Origin: Luzula sylvatica
Lineage: Eukaryota > Streptophyta > Magnoliopsida > Poales > Juncaceae
NCBI GenBank assembly: GCA_946800325.1
Contig: OX326959.1
Coordinates: 49,172,784 to 49,236,783, forward strand
DNA: 64,000 bases
Direction: 5' to 3'
This document shows, piece after piece, positions 8,934-18,516 of this stretch (the stretch's first letter is position 1; each line of letters opens with the position of its first letter). The notes below the pieces were generated by a model that made no database searches, was not told where the DNA came from, and worked only from the letters and a program-made list of their open reading frames with translations. The translations under genes were made by a program, and so were the position numbers.

Positions 8934-9930
8934 TATATATATATATGCAAAATTTAATCAATTATTAAATCAAATGATTTAATAATTTAATAAATTTACA
9001 CCGAGAATATTCTCATTTGTAACATATAACATAACCACCTTAATTTTCATATTACAAAAAATAGCATGACCTAAAATAAATATAAACAATATATTTTTTC
9101 ATTGTAACGAGAAAGAAACTCATCCAAGCATTGCTTCTCGCGCAACACACTGTCTTTTTTTAACGTACTCGCACACCTACATATTATTTGGAATAAACTA
9201 TAAATTATAAGATTAATTAGTTAAGCACTAAATAGAGTAGTAATTCAATGAAATAGCTCACATGATGGGGCAATTTAAGACTTAACGAAATAAGTCAAAT
9301 AATCATATCTCAAATACAACATCAGATTGATCAGCTTCCATTTAACTCAAATTGGTTGTTCATGGAAATTTATCTTTTTATCACCTAAAGTGGGTGTTTT
9401 GCATCTTAGTCCCTGATTTTCACAATTTTTTTTATTTTTAATCGAATTTCAGTCAATTATCGAGGTCTTTAATCAATTAGTCTCGAGGTAACATTACTGA
9501 TGGAACTCTTAATATTAGAATGAAAAGAATATAAACTGAATTATATAAAGGGACTTCGATTAAAATCACTGATGAAGCAACTACCAGTCATAAAGTATCC
9601 TCGACTAAATAGATGCATCAGAGTTTTGTGATGATTGAAGCACTTTTATTCAAGTAGGTGTTGTAATCACATCAACTAATTATTAATTAAGCAAATACGC
9701 CCTACAATTTTCCTTTTCTAGTAAAACAAGTGAAGAATTTGTGAAGAAATTAGAACAGTGAAGCTAGTAACAAGTTCATCTTTCCAAAAATTGAGATTTA
9801 TGTCCCTTTTAATCCATATATTGACCTCTATTTCTCTTAATCCATGAACATTACAAAATTGAATTCAATTGATTTCGATTATAACCAATGAAATTGAAAA
9901 GATAGTTCCTCATTTCAAGTGAGGTATGTG
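8934..9930. other. AT-rich intergenic DNA
   Basis: No supported gene, RNA or element. Short TTAATT and GAATTC-type words recur but no ordered structure is visible. Confidence 0.55.
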
Positions 9931-9942
9931 AGAAAGAGAGAG

Positions 9943-10165
9943 AATCTTACTACAAGGGGAATGAACAGTGGCGTGTGAATCAGTGGTGTCTGGCGAAGAA
10001 TCAGATCTATGGAGAAGAAACAGAAAGTCCTCGTGACAACGGAGACCTGCAGATCGAGAGAGAGCAAGAGGATCTTACTACAAGCAAAGAATCAGTGGTG
10101 TCCGGCGATCTATGGAGAAGAACCAGATAGTCGTCGTAAAAAGGTAATTGTAGATCGATCGACAG
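9943..10165. repeat. imperfect tandem duplication, purine-rich
   Basis: Two copies start with ATCTTACTACAAG at 9943 and 10072. They share 'AATCAGTGGTGTC' (9978 and 10090) and 'GATCTATGGAGAAGAA' (10004 and 10107), with indels changing the offset from 129 to about 103 bp. GA-rich strings surround both. On the minus strand this looks like a CT-rich 5' leader, but no convincing gene follows. Confidence 0.65.
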
Positions 10166-10244
10166 AGAGAAAGAGGAAGAGAGAGGGAGGAACAAGGCGA
10201 AGGCGTTGGAGTTCTCCCGCCATATTTTCTTATTTGCAGTATTA

Positions 10245-10417
10245 GTAACCCTTGGAGTTTTGATGAGGAACAGCATTGCAGTAGATGGGTGCCTCGAAAA
10301 TAGGAAAGTGCAATAGGTTCTACAACTACTACAGTCCAAACAAATGATTTAGCTTAACCCCGGCAGATACTATTACTAACTGCCCTTATTGCACTTGTCC
10401 AAACACCCCCTTATATA
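10245..10417. mobile_element. possible terminus of a PIF/Harbinger-like element
   Basis: Reading the minus strand from about 10417, the sequence begins GGGGGTGTTTGGACAAGTGC, a common form of plant PIF/Harbinger and hAT ends, and it is followed outside by a TTA trinucleotide that would fit a 3-bp target-site duplication. No matching opposite end was found in the window, so this is at most a broken or one-ended copy. Confidence 0.25.
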
Positions 10418-10420
10418 ATG

Positions 10421-11120
10421 GGTGATTACAGGATGATAACTTTATGCAATTGAATTCAATTAATTGATCCTCGAGTCAATTGGACTTTCTCTGAAGAGAG
10501 AAACTTTCTTCATTTTTTGTGATTTACGAACTCTTCAAAAGAAAAGAATTCAATTGCAATCATGGATATAATTAGGCATTTAGAGATCATATGTACTTAT
10601 CAATTATAACCATGAATAATTATTTAGTGTATGTAGTTTAGATATTGCAGACACAAATTTACTATTAACAACATTGTATATCATTCATTTATACGAAGAT
10701 AAACAAATAAAAAAAAAATCAAATTGTTTACTTGTGAGTATTTCTTCCAAAATAATATTTTTCTGGAGGTACATAAATCTGCAAAAACCATTCACAAGTT
10801 GCTGTTAATTTGTTGCATTCGTTGTTAATTGGGCAAAATTGTGACTTTTTTTGTTTTTAGGGGCTTGGATGCAAAATTGCATTTTGTCTGTGAGAACCAG
10901 TCAATAATTTATGTGTGCGATAAAAGGGGCCATACTGCACTTCTAGCTTTTTTCTGGTTGAATTTGGATGCACATTCAGCAAAATCAAGTCTAGAGTTAT
11001 TTATTTATTTATTACATTTTTTAATTTTTTAATTAGAGGATCATTGGTCACACAGAAGAAGAAAAAGCCTCATGATAATGATCGTCAAAAGCTTTCAAAA
11101 ACGTAGGACCGGCTTTGGGG
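10421..11120. other. AT-rich intergenic DNA
   Basis: The segment 10850-10985 is somewhat less AT-rich, with a pyrimidine/AG string before 'GGGGCTTGGATGC' that resembles a splice acceptor, but no protein family could be recognised. The rest is featureless. Confidence 0.5.
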
Positions 11121-11172
11121 ATGGTGTTAAAACACCGAAATTTGTGTTTTGCACTTCCACAACGTTCATCAA
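11121..11172 (-). repeat. 52-bp segment inverted relative to 15625-15677
   Basis: On the minus strand it reads 'TTGATGAACGTTGTGGA' followed by 'CAAAACACAAATTTCGGTG'. At 15625 on the plus strand the same 17-bp string is followed by 'CAAAACACAAATTTCGATG'. The two lie in opposite orientation 4.5 kb apart, bracketing the Mutator-like and MITE-like elements. Confidence 0.65.
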
Positions 11173-11471
11173 CACGGAATTAGAATGAAATAGTGGAATA
11201 GTGAAAGATATAATTTTATTCCGCCAAACAAGATTGGAAGAAAATAAAATATAATGATTTAATTCTATTCCATGAGAGAGAGGGAAGAGGGGAAGAAAAT
11301 GAAATAAACCAATATTTCTCTTCCTTTCTCTCATCTTTCTCAATAAAATATATTAATTTAATTTTTACTTTTACTTTTTCATTATTTAATCTTCCGAACA
11401 CTTTTGGAATAAAATAGAATTACATTTCTTTCACTCTTCCACTCTTCCATTATTCCATATATTGCCGAACG
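11162..11471. mobile_element. MITE-like inverted-repeat element
   Basis: The left end (11162-11225) and the inverted right end (11405-11471) align over about 60 bp: 'CGTTC..CAA.A...GGAAT', then 'AGTGGAA.AGTGAAAGA' and 'TAATT..ATT'. The interior is AT- and GA-rich without a gene. No target-site duplication is clear. A related 'TTCGGCAAT' end occurs at 14.87 and 15.49 kb. Confidence 0.5.
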
Positions 11472-11519
11472 AATACAAGAAAAAAATATAAACGATATTA
11501 ACTTTGTCATTTAATTATA

Positions 11520-11676
11520 GGGGGAATTTCTTTTGTATCCCTACTAATTTCTTAAATAACATATTTATCCCTCTTAAATTGTTAATATCGTATTTGTCCC
11601 TAACAATCACAAGTACTATCAGATTTATCCATACCAAACTTACATAATATCAAAATTATCCATTCCGTTAAATTGA
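11520..11676 (+). repeat. left terminal inverted repeat of the MULE
   Basis: It starts GGGGGAATTTC and ends near 'TTCCGTTAAATTG', and matches 14217-14351 inverted, with substitutions and small indels. Confidence 0.8.
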
Positions 11677-11962
11677 TGTTAAAGTAGACAGAATTTTAAA
11701 TTTTAAAACTAATTAAATTGTGAAATTTATATTTTATTGACTGAAATACCTTTTTAATAAACATACCCCAATCCTCGTGCAACAAACATTACCCAAAACC
11801 CGTTAACAAAACCAACCCTACCTCATATCCTCCGAATCCATGGCGCCATGGCGAACAAAGAAATCTAAGCTTTAGCAAACTAGCGGACAAGGAAAACCTC
11901 TGGAAAAGAGCGATTGGAGCGACTGGATATGGGCCTCGGCTGGTTGCGGCGACTACCTGTGG

Positions 11963-12259
11963 GTGACCAGCTGGTTGGAGCAACATGGGCTAAGGTATTC
12001 TAAGAAGTTTGTATTGCTCGAGATACCTCCCTCTGCTTCTTTTGTTACTGGAGGAAAGAGTTCGATCGAGTTGGATGAACTGGACCTGTCAGTCTTGGGA
12101 TCGGTATCATTGGAAGAGGAAGCTGAAGCTGCTCTCTCTCTGCACTTACGAAGTAACGAAAATTTATTTACTGAACTAGTTAATTTAGCTTTCTTGAAAT
12201 TAGTTAATTTAGCTTTCTTGAAATTAGTTAATTTAGCTTTCTTGAAATTAGTTAATTAG
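11963..12259 (+). CDS. unrecognised 98-aa ORF inside the MULE, possible captured gene fragment
   Basis: The first 65 codons (starting MTSWLEQHGLRYSKKFVLLE) lie in a less AT-rich stretch unlike the rest of the element and give a mixed, acidic-rich protein ('ELDELDLSVLGSVSLEEEAE'). The last third is only the translation of a 24-bp minisatellite ('LVNLAFLK' repeated). Plant MULEs often carry pieces of host genes, and the compositional island from about 11840 to 12150 would fit such a capture, but no parent gene is recognised. It may equally be non-coding. Confidence 0.25.
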   Translation: MTSWLEQHGLRYSKKFVLLEIPPSASFVTGGKSSIELDELDLSVLGSVSLEEEAEAALSLHLRSNENLFTELVNLAFLKLVNLAFLKLVNLAFLKLVN

Positions 12260-12260
12260 C
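12177..12260. repeat. 24-bp minisatellite, 3.5 copies
   Basis: The unit TAGTTAATTTAGCTTTCTTG plus AAAT is repeated perfectly at 12177, 12201 and 12225, with a partial copy at 12249. It lies within the Mutator-like element. Confidence 0.95.
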
Positions 12261-14216
12261 TGGTTAATCAAATTTCCAAGCTGAAATTACAATACTGAAT
12301 TTGATTTGCTAAATTTTAATTAGTTCGATCTTCTATACCTTTGTTTTCAAGGCTCAATTAAGGGTTTTTTTGCGCATATTTATCTTCTATTACCCAAATA
12401 CATATCAAGGGTTTTGTTTTAACCTTTTTATTTACATTTTTATAGGGGTATTTGTATATCTTCTGCTGACTGGTACCGTCATGCAAGTAATTGACCGGTA
12501 CCATTCGGGTCATGCAAGTACTAGTAATCGAAAGGTATAATACTTATTAACTCGTTAAATGAATATTTTTTGTGTATGAAATTAATATGAAATATTGAAC
12601 TTAGACGAATATGAAATTATTATAAAATATTAATTATCTTATTTTTTTTATCAAATAGGATGACAAAAAGAGGGATCAAGATAAGGTGGAAGAATATCAC
12701 CATAATCTACATATTTGGAGTCTCGAGAGCTAATTGGTAGGAAACAAGTCTTAATTTTAGATAGTTAATTTAGAGTTTGTAAATGTTTGTGTGGTTAGGA
12801 TTAGGGTTTGGGCAGGGTTAAGAATGTGTTGGTACGAGTTATTTCTGCATGAATGTATATTCTCTACGACGAGTTGTAATTTATTTGTTTTTGACGTTAT
12901 ATATAAATTTGCAAATTACTTGGGAAAAAATTATCTTACACAACCATAATTTGAAAAACCAAAAAATATAAAAATATGGCAATCTTAAATGTCACGAAAC
13001 TTCAATTCAACCTAATAATTATAGCCACAAATGGTCAATCATCAAAATAAATCATTACATCATAATTATAGTCACAAAATAATCACCACAATCACCATTA
13101 CATTACTAAATACTCTACCATTAAATTGTTCCAAAATAATTATGATCATTACATTAAAACAACAAAAAGCAATGAAGTTCAAAATGAACAAAATTAACAC
13201 ATCTAATATCAAATTTGTGATTCCCATTTCTTTTTCGCTACCATGTATCCCTTCGAAGCATAAGTTGCGTCTCCAACACAACACCAATTTGAAAAACCTC
13301 AATTTGCAAACCATACAAATATTACTTTTCTGAGTACTTCTTTTAGTAAAGTTCTCCCTGCAAATATGCACGTCAATATCACCTACATAAACTCAATCAT
13401 TTAAGCACATATTTAATGATCTTACTATTTAATATAATTATTAATATCACTGCAAAGTTGTGATATTTCATTTAATGTATGTACCTTTGTGATCCTCTAC
13501 AGTACAAAAAATTACTCTTTTGAATTACATGATTTCCATTAGGGTTCTTTCGTAAGATCCAAAAATCAGGTTGCAAAGCATCACTAATGACCACAATCCA
13601 CTCTCGATTAACATTGATTCAACACAATTCATCCTGAAGCAGTCCAATTGGTCCTAATCATGCCCAATTAACAATAAATCAGCACAATTGGCCCTGATTA
13701 TGTAGCAACTAAACCTAATTCATCCCAAATAAATTATATTTCATCACAAATGACCATAATACAATTTTAATTAACCCTAATCAAGTCATAATTAATCCTG
13801 ATTCAGTATATTTGTCAATTATCAGTCTCACCTGACACGCAATCAATAATATTTACAAAGAGAACGAATACCTTCAATTACCGTTCAATCATGTGTGGTA
13901 AAAATTGTCACTGTTTCTTTGCTCACCTAAATAAAGCATGCAGCATATCGATGGTTTGGATAGCGGAGAGGAACAGACCAATGAGCCAAGCGAGAAAGTT
14001 GGACGTCGAGCTGAGCGAGCGAGAGGGGACACATGTGTGAGCCGATTCGACTCTCTGTCAAGAACTAGGACTGCAACTTCCTCGAGAAAGAGATGAGGAA
14101 GCACGGCGACATGGAGCCCAGCTAGATATAGAGATAGAGAGAGAGAGAGAGAAGAACGTAATAAGGGTTCACGTTCAGTTCAAGGGTAGGATGGTAAAAA
14201 CACAAAGTTCACGTTC
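12261..14216. other. interior of the Mutator-like element, no gene recognised
   Basis: The stretch 12960-13330 is rich in short 'ATCACCA/ATTACA' words, and 13560-13810 in loosely repeated 'CCTAATCA..CCAATTAA' words. From 13889 to 14160 a GA/CT-rich stretch on the minus strand resembles a 5' leader next to the right TIR. No transposase or known domain was found. Confidence 0.5.
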
Positions 14217-14351
14217 AGTTTAACGGGAAGTGTTAGATTCGGATAAATTTGATATTAGTTAGACTTGGGAAGGATAAATTTGATATTAACAAATTTATAG
14301 GGACAAATTTGTTATTTGAGACATTAGGAGGGATATGGAAGAAATTGTCCC
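14217..14351 (-). repeat. right terminal inverted repeat of the MULE
   Basis: Inverted partner of 11520-11676, ending GAAATTGTCCC immediately before the 9-bp target-site duplication. 'GTTCACGTTCAGTT' occurs twice just inside it (about 14167 and 14208). Confidence 0.8.
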
Positions 14352-14869
14352 TTAATTATAAATGGAGAGAATTCATTCTCAATTTCTTGCATTAAATCAT
14401 TTCATTTTTTTAGAATGTTCAAGAAAAACAAATTTAGATAATTAAAATATTATGATATCTCATACACCCAAATTAATTTAATTATAATTCTCACAAGCAC
14501 ATGATTTTCTCGGCCACATTAATAACATGATTATTCATATGCATATTTATGTTGGGAACTTAAATGATAAATTCGTTGGATCTAAAGAACATACCAAATG
14601 CTTGATTTCGTTTGTATATTTTTAATTTTAATATTTCGTCACTAAAACCTAATGTATAGTAACCTCATGAAATCATCAAAGCATGACTCATGAACATGTC
14701 TGAACTTTGTTCTCAATTGAACATTATATATTATAAAATACATTTTTTATGATATTGCGTCCTCTTATGTAATTATTAGTTATTTTTTGTATACATGTAT
14801 CCAAATAAATTGTGTAATTTAAAAAAATCAAATAAAGTAGATTATTAAATTTGTCCTTTTCTGTGAGGG

Positions 14870-15502
14870 TTTGTTCGGCAATACAAAAAATAGAGAAATA
14901 AAGAAATAAAGAATAGTTTTTACTCAACTACATTTCAATAACGTTCGGTGATATTAATGAAATAAAATTATTGATTTAAAAAATATAAATAATAACTAAT
15001 GATCAAGTTATCCTTATTCATAATTTAACAAATTAATAAGCATAAAACAAATATCATAATAATAAAATGAAAATAAGTTATTTTACTTAATTAAAACAAG
15101 TACCATGATAATAAAAAAAGGACGGTTCAAATAACTATTCAATTTCTAGTCTTCCTGTTCTTTTGGACCTCTCCGTACTTAGGAAATTTTAGTAATTTTT
15201 TTACGATTTTGTCTGGACATTCCTTCCTTGACCTCTGCAAGTTGAGGAATATGGAGAGACATGATATAATAAATATGTATTACAATTTAAAACCACATAA
15301 GCAAACAAACGAGTAATCGAGGGTATTTTTGTCAAAAACATTTACTTAATTCATGAAATAACTCAATTTCATATTTTACTTGGAAGAACTTAATTCCACT
15401 AGTCTACATATTTATTTTTTGTTCTTTTCATCTTGTTTGGCAGGAATATGAAGAATTAAACTACTTATTCATTTATTCCTTGCTATTCCACAATTGCCGA
15501 AT
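14870..15502. mobile_element. MITE-like element with 'TTCGGCAAT' ends
   Basis: The left end reads GTTTGTTCGGCAAT and the right end, inverted, GGTATTCGGCAATTG. Both are followed inward by A-rich 'GAATA'/'GAAATAA' words. The type resembles the element at 11162-11471. No target-site duplication was found and no gene lies inside; the boundaries are approximate. Confidence 0.4.
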
Positions 15503-15624
15503 ACCATCTGAAAAGTAAAAAGAAAAGACGGTGTGTCAATGTAAGAAATTAATTAAGATCTGATTGTTTTCATTTATAATCAGACGACAAAGTTGATGTC
15601 TTTTATCAACATTTGATATTTTTT

Positions 15625-15677
15625 TTGATGAACGTTGTGGATGCACAAAACACAAATTTCGATGTTTTGAGCATAAC
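15625..15677 (+). repeat. 52-bp segment inverted relative to 11121-11172
   Basis: See 11121-11172. It lies directly before the (CT)n tract and about 150 bp from the broken end of the kinesin fragment. Confidence 0.65.
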
Positions 15678-15688
15678 ATCATATCCGA

Positions 15689-15692
<4 letters not shown>

Positions 15693-15735
<43 letters not shown>
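15693..15735. repeat. (CT)n microsatellite, about 21 units
   Basis: A pure CT dinucleotide run. It lies about 90 bp downstream, in gene direction, of the last kinesin exon found. Confidence 0.97.
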
Positions 15736-15739
<4 letters not shown>

Positions 15740-15826
15740 GCGTATTATTTGCTAGGTACGGTATGGTCGTATGCGGAGGAGTTAAACAAAAACAGTATAT
15801 AATATTTTAGGTGTTAAAATACTTGC

Positions 15827-16974
15827 CTTTTACGCGCATGGTCGATTGACCGTGAGGAATGTTGTTTTGGGGCTAATAAGTCCCTTATATTTCCCATGTA
15901 GACTTCTAACATGCTCAACGTCAAAGTATAATTTTCAGAATTTTCAAACTTTCCTTGGGAAATTTTGCGAAATAGCTCTTCTATGGAGCGAGGCACAATC
16001 CCTACATTGCCTCTCACTCCTTCCTAAAGAGAGGATATACAATTTCAAATTTGTTACTTAAAATCAATCAATGCTTTTAGGGGATTTTTCTATTTATAAG
16101 GAGAAACACCGAATTAGGAAGATTTGAAGGCATTTTTATGTTTAAAAAGGTAAGAAATTCAAAGTACCATAGTATAAGTTTTTCCCGTGCCAGTTTGACC
16201 ATATGCAAGAACACATACATTATGCCCATCAAACGCAGATTTTATTATCGGTTCGATCTCCTTGTACACATCCTCTATTAACATTAAGTGATTAAGATTT
16301 CTCAAAATAAAATAGACATAAAAGAAATACAAGGATCGCTATAGTATAGAATATAGACGCATAAGGTACGTAGATATTATTTTCTAAAAATATATACGGC
16401 TTTACAGAAATATGTAATTTAAACAAAAAAAGAATGGCGATCTCAACTCTGATGTCATATCTTATAAATATTAGCAGATGAATATAATGTACCTTGTGTT
16501 GATGCTTCGGGAAATACACGATCATGTACGAATTCTTTCTTGCTTCCAACAGATTTTATGTTAATCTTTTCCGACTCTGTTGAAACTGGTGAGTTTTTTG
16601 TCGAACTTTCTGACGAATTTGATGGCCTGATTCGGCAAAACACCCTAATACTTCCTGAAATTACAAAACATGCAATATATACAAAAATTGCAAAGACGAA
16701 TAACAAATTTTGTTAATACCCTTGATATCTAGTAACTTGTCAAGAGCCTCACGCCTTTTCTCGTCAATAATTCTTCGCTTCGATCTCAACTCTGCAATTT
16801 CTTCTAAAGTTACAAATAAAAACTTCGATTTCAAGACTAAGAGACTTTAATAACTACAAATTGCAATCACCAACAAACATGCTAGAAAAAAGAGAGGAAA
16901 AAGAGAACAAATAAGAACTTGCCTTGGATGTCAAGTATTTTCGACCCCCTCTCATCAGTAGATACTTCTCCCAT
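15827..16974 (-). pseudogene. kinesin-14 family motor-domain gene, 3'-truncated (five exons, about 200 codons)
   Basis: Exons on the minus strand: 16923-16974, 16720-16803, 16493-16654, 16168-16274 and 15827-16023. Joined phases are consistent (1,1,1,0). Exon 1 starts MGEVSTDERG, with an in-frame TAA just before the ATG. Exon 2 gives the neck ('EKRREALDKLLDIKG'). Exon 3 gives 'SIRVFCRIRP', the start of a minus-end kinesin-14 motor. Exon 4 holds '[20 protein letters not shown]' with the ATP-binding P-loop. Exon 5 has 'GIVPRSIEELF' and 'LEVYMGNIRDLLAP'. Kinesin-14 motors move on microtubules using ATP. Switch I (NxxSSRSH), switch II (DLAGSE) and the rest of the usual 330-residue motor were not found leftward, and the N-terminal stalk is very short. 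No stop interrupts the five exons. It could be a recent truncated copy, or a gene whose remaining exons have been displaced. Confidence 0.85.
16804..16922 (-). other. probable GC-AG intron (intron 1 of the kinesin fragment)
   Basis: Only a GC donor in the context CAAG|GCAAGTTC keeps the frame: exon 1 ends ...ATC CAA G, and exon 2 begins AA GAA ATT after CTTTAG. This gives 'DIQEEIAELRSKRR', which fits the kinesin-14 neck coiled coil. The GT three bases downstream gives an early stop with the acceptors tried. AG|GCAAGT is the recognised strong context for GC donors. Confidence 0.6.
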
Positions 16975-17039
16975 TTATCTCTTTGTTGTGCTTTCTTATT
17001 TTACCTGCTAAAACAAGAGATGAGTGTTATGAATTTTCT

Positions 17040-18019
17040 TTTTCTTAGGCCCCTAATTGTGTAACTTGAATTTGAAGGGAGAATCCTGATAACGGGTTTT
17101 TGGCTAACACTTAGGTTATATCGTTGAATAAAAATACCGTAAATCAAACAAGAAACATGTGAATACTAAAGATTGTATAGACTAAGTATGTAAGGATTCG
17201 TTCCACAGGGAGATATTGCGTCAAAATATGATTAAACTTCAGATCGTTAAAATAATTATTTCTAAGTTTCCAAAATTAATGAAAATTTGTCTAGAGAGAG
17301 GTCTGAATATTATGAAACTTATCCTAAAATTTCAAACAATTTGAACAACGGAATAAAAAGTTATTAACGAATTACAATCAGGTCTCTAAAAAACAATCTC
17401 TGGAAACAGCAGGTTTTCAGTTTAAGTGACAGTTTTCAAAAATTCATATCAATTCAAATATTTCATGAAATTCAATGATTCAAAAAGTTCCCGAAACTAG
17501 AAATCAAGATCTACGCAATGAAAGAATTGGTTTTTAGCAGATTTGGAAGGAGATCGTGAAAATTGACAAGTTTAGAACAAAAGAAAATATTTAAAGAAAG
17601 CAAAAGAACTCAATTCAATCTCAAGTTTATTAATGAACACAAGAATTTATTAAAAGAATCACAACCAAAAACAGAAATAAAAGAAAGAAACCACCTAATC
17701 AAGCCCTAGAACGCCTAGTGACTTGTGTCGATGCCTTCCCGTCGATCCGGTTGAACGCCAACTCGAGTCTCCGTTTCTTCTCACGCGGATCCTCTTCAAT
17801 TCGTCGAAGAACGCCTTCCGCACGAATGACCGATCCCTTCCTTGTGTCGAGATGGAGCAAGAACGCCTTAACTCCAATTTCGTCACGTACAACCCTAGGG
17901 CGAGAACGCCTCTACCAAAGAGTTGGTCTTGAATTTCACGGTTCTTGGTTGAATCTTGTTTGTTTCTTGGAAGAGTTTGTGGAGAGAGATGGTAGAGAGC
18001 TTGCCCCCAAAGGGGAGAG
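17040..18019. other. transition zone between kinesin remnant and satellite; possible retroelement-derived sequence
   Basis: No supported gene. The segment 17090-17230 ('GGTTATATCGTTGAATAAA', 'CGTTCCACAGGGAGATATTG') is of a kind often met in plant repeats, but LTR ends, a primer-binding site and a polypurine tract could not be placed. From 17695 to 17930 lies a CpG-rich patch with GAACGCC five times. ORFs over that patch have no recognisable product. Confidence 0.4.
17709..17910. repeat. GAACGCC heptamer cluster in a CpG-rich patch
   Basis: GAACGCC begins at 17709, 17753, 17809, 17861 and 17904, spaced 44, 56, 52 and 43 bp. 'CTTGTGTCGA' also occurs twice (near 17722 and 17841). This suggests a decayed tandem repeat of roughly 50 bp. 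It is the most CpG-dense part of the right half of the window and ends about 110 bp before the satellite. Confidence 0.5.
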
Positions 18020-18173
18020 AAATTTCTATTTTGCCTATTTTTTGCAAAAAATTAAAAACAGAAGTCTAACACCTTCAAAAATATCAATTTTCATTTTTTC
18101 TAAAAAAGACCAAAATAGTTCTCTAAAATGAGCAAAATACTTCATTTTTCATGTTTTTCTTAAAAAACTCCGG

Positions 18174-18342
18174 GATTGAAGACTAACAAATTTCTATTTT
18201 TCCTATTTTTTGCATAAAATCAAAAAATGAAATCTAACACCTTCAAAAATATCAATTATCATTTTTTTCTAAAAGAGTCCAAAATAGTTCTCTAAAATGA
18301 GCAAAATACTTCATTTTTCATGTTTTTCTCAAAAAACTTCGT
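18174..18342 (+). repeat. reference short monomer (169 bp)
   Basis: This is a typical short unit: 'GACTAACAAATTTC' lacks the CACATA present in long units, the centre is 'TTTTGCATAAAATC', and there is one extra T in the second T-tract. Short units are usually preceded by 'CTCCGGG' or 'ATGCGGG'. Confidence 0.9.
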
Positions 18343-18516
18343 GATTGAAGACTAACACATACAAATTTCAATTTTTCCAATTTTTTTCAAAAAACAAAAA
18401 ACTGAAGTCTAACACCTTCAAAAATATCAATTATCATTTTTTCTAAAAAAGACCAAAATAGTTCTCTAAAATGAGCAAAATACTTTATTTTTCATGTTTT
18501 TCTTAAAAAAATGCGG
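18343..18516 (+). repeat. reference long monomer (174 bp)
   Basis: This is a typical long unit with 'GACTAACACATACAAATTTC'. Three T-tract/A-tract dyads lie at about one-third intervals. The length 174 = 3 x 58 keeps reading frames open across adjacent long units. Confidence 0.9.

Larger units (their letters stand above)
11511..14360. mobile_element. Mutator-like element (non-autonomous MULE) with 9-bp target-site duplication
   Basis: TTAATTATA occurs at 11511-11519 and 14352-14360, directly outside an element of 2832 bp (11520-14351). The ends are GGGGGAATTTCTT and, inverted, GGGACAATTTCTT. Inverted similarity runs to about 11676 on the left and 14217 on the right, with shared strings such as 'TATCCCTNCTAAT', 'AAATAACA.ATTT.TCCC' and 'TTGTTAATATC'. 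A 9-bp duplication with terminal inverted repeats over 130 bp long is the Mutator hallmark. No MURA-type transposase frame is seen inside. The TIRs are clearly diverged, so insertion is not recent, although the duplication is still perfect. Confidence 0.88.

Noticed and set aside
10007..10339. 110-codon minus-strand ORF
   Set aside because: It lies over a purine-rich tandem duplication and a possible transposon end. The product is low-complexity Ser/Leu-rich with no family resemblance.
15827..16023. 'HSSRSIDH' in the last kinesin exon as switch I (NxxSSRSH)
   Set aside because: It follows directly after 'RDLLAPKQ', well before the usual switch I position, and lacks the Asn and the SSRSH His in register. 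It looks like a chance resemblance.
17695..18131. Overlapping ORFs on both strands in the CpG-rich patch
   Set aside because: Open frames in both strands follow from the lower AT content. The products are Arg/Ser-rich with no recognisable domain, and the plus-strand frame runs into satellite DNA.
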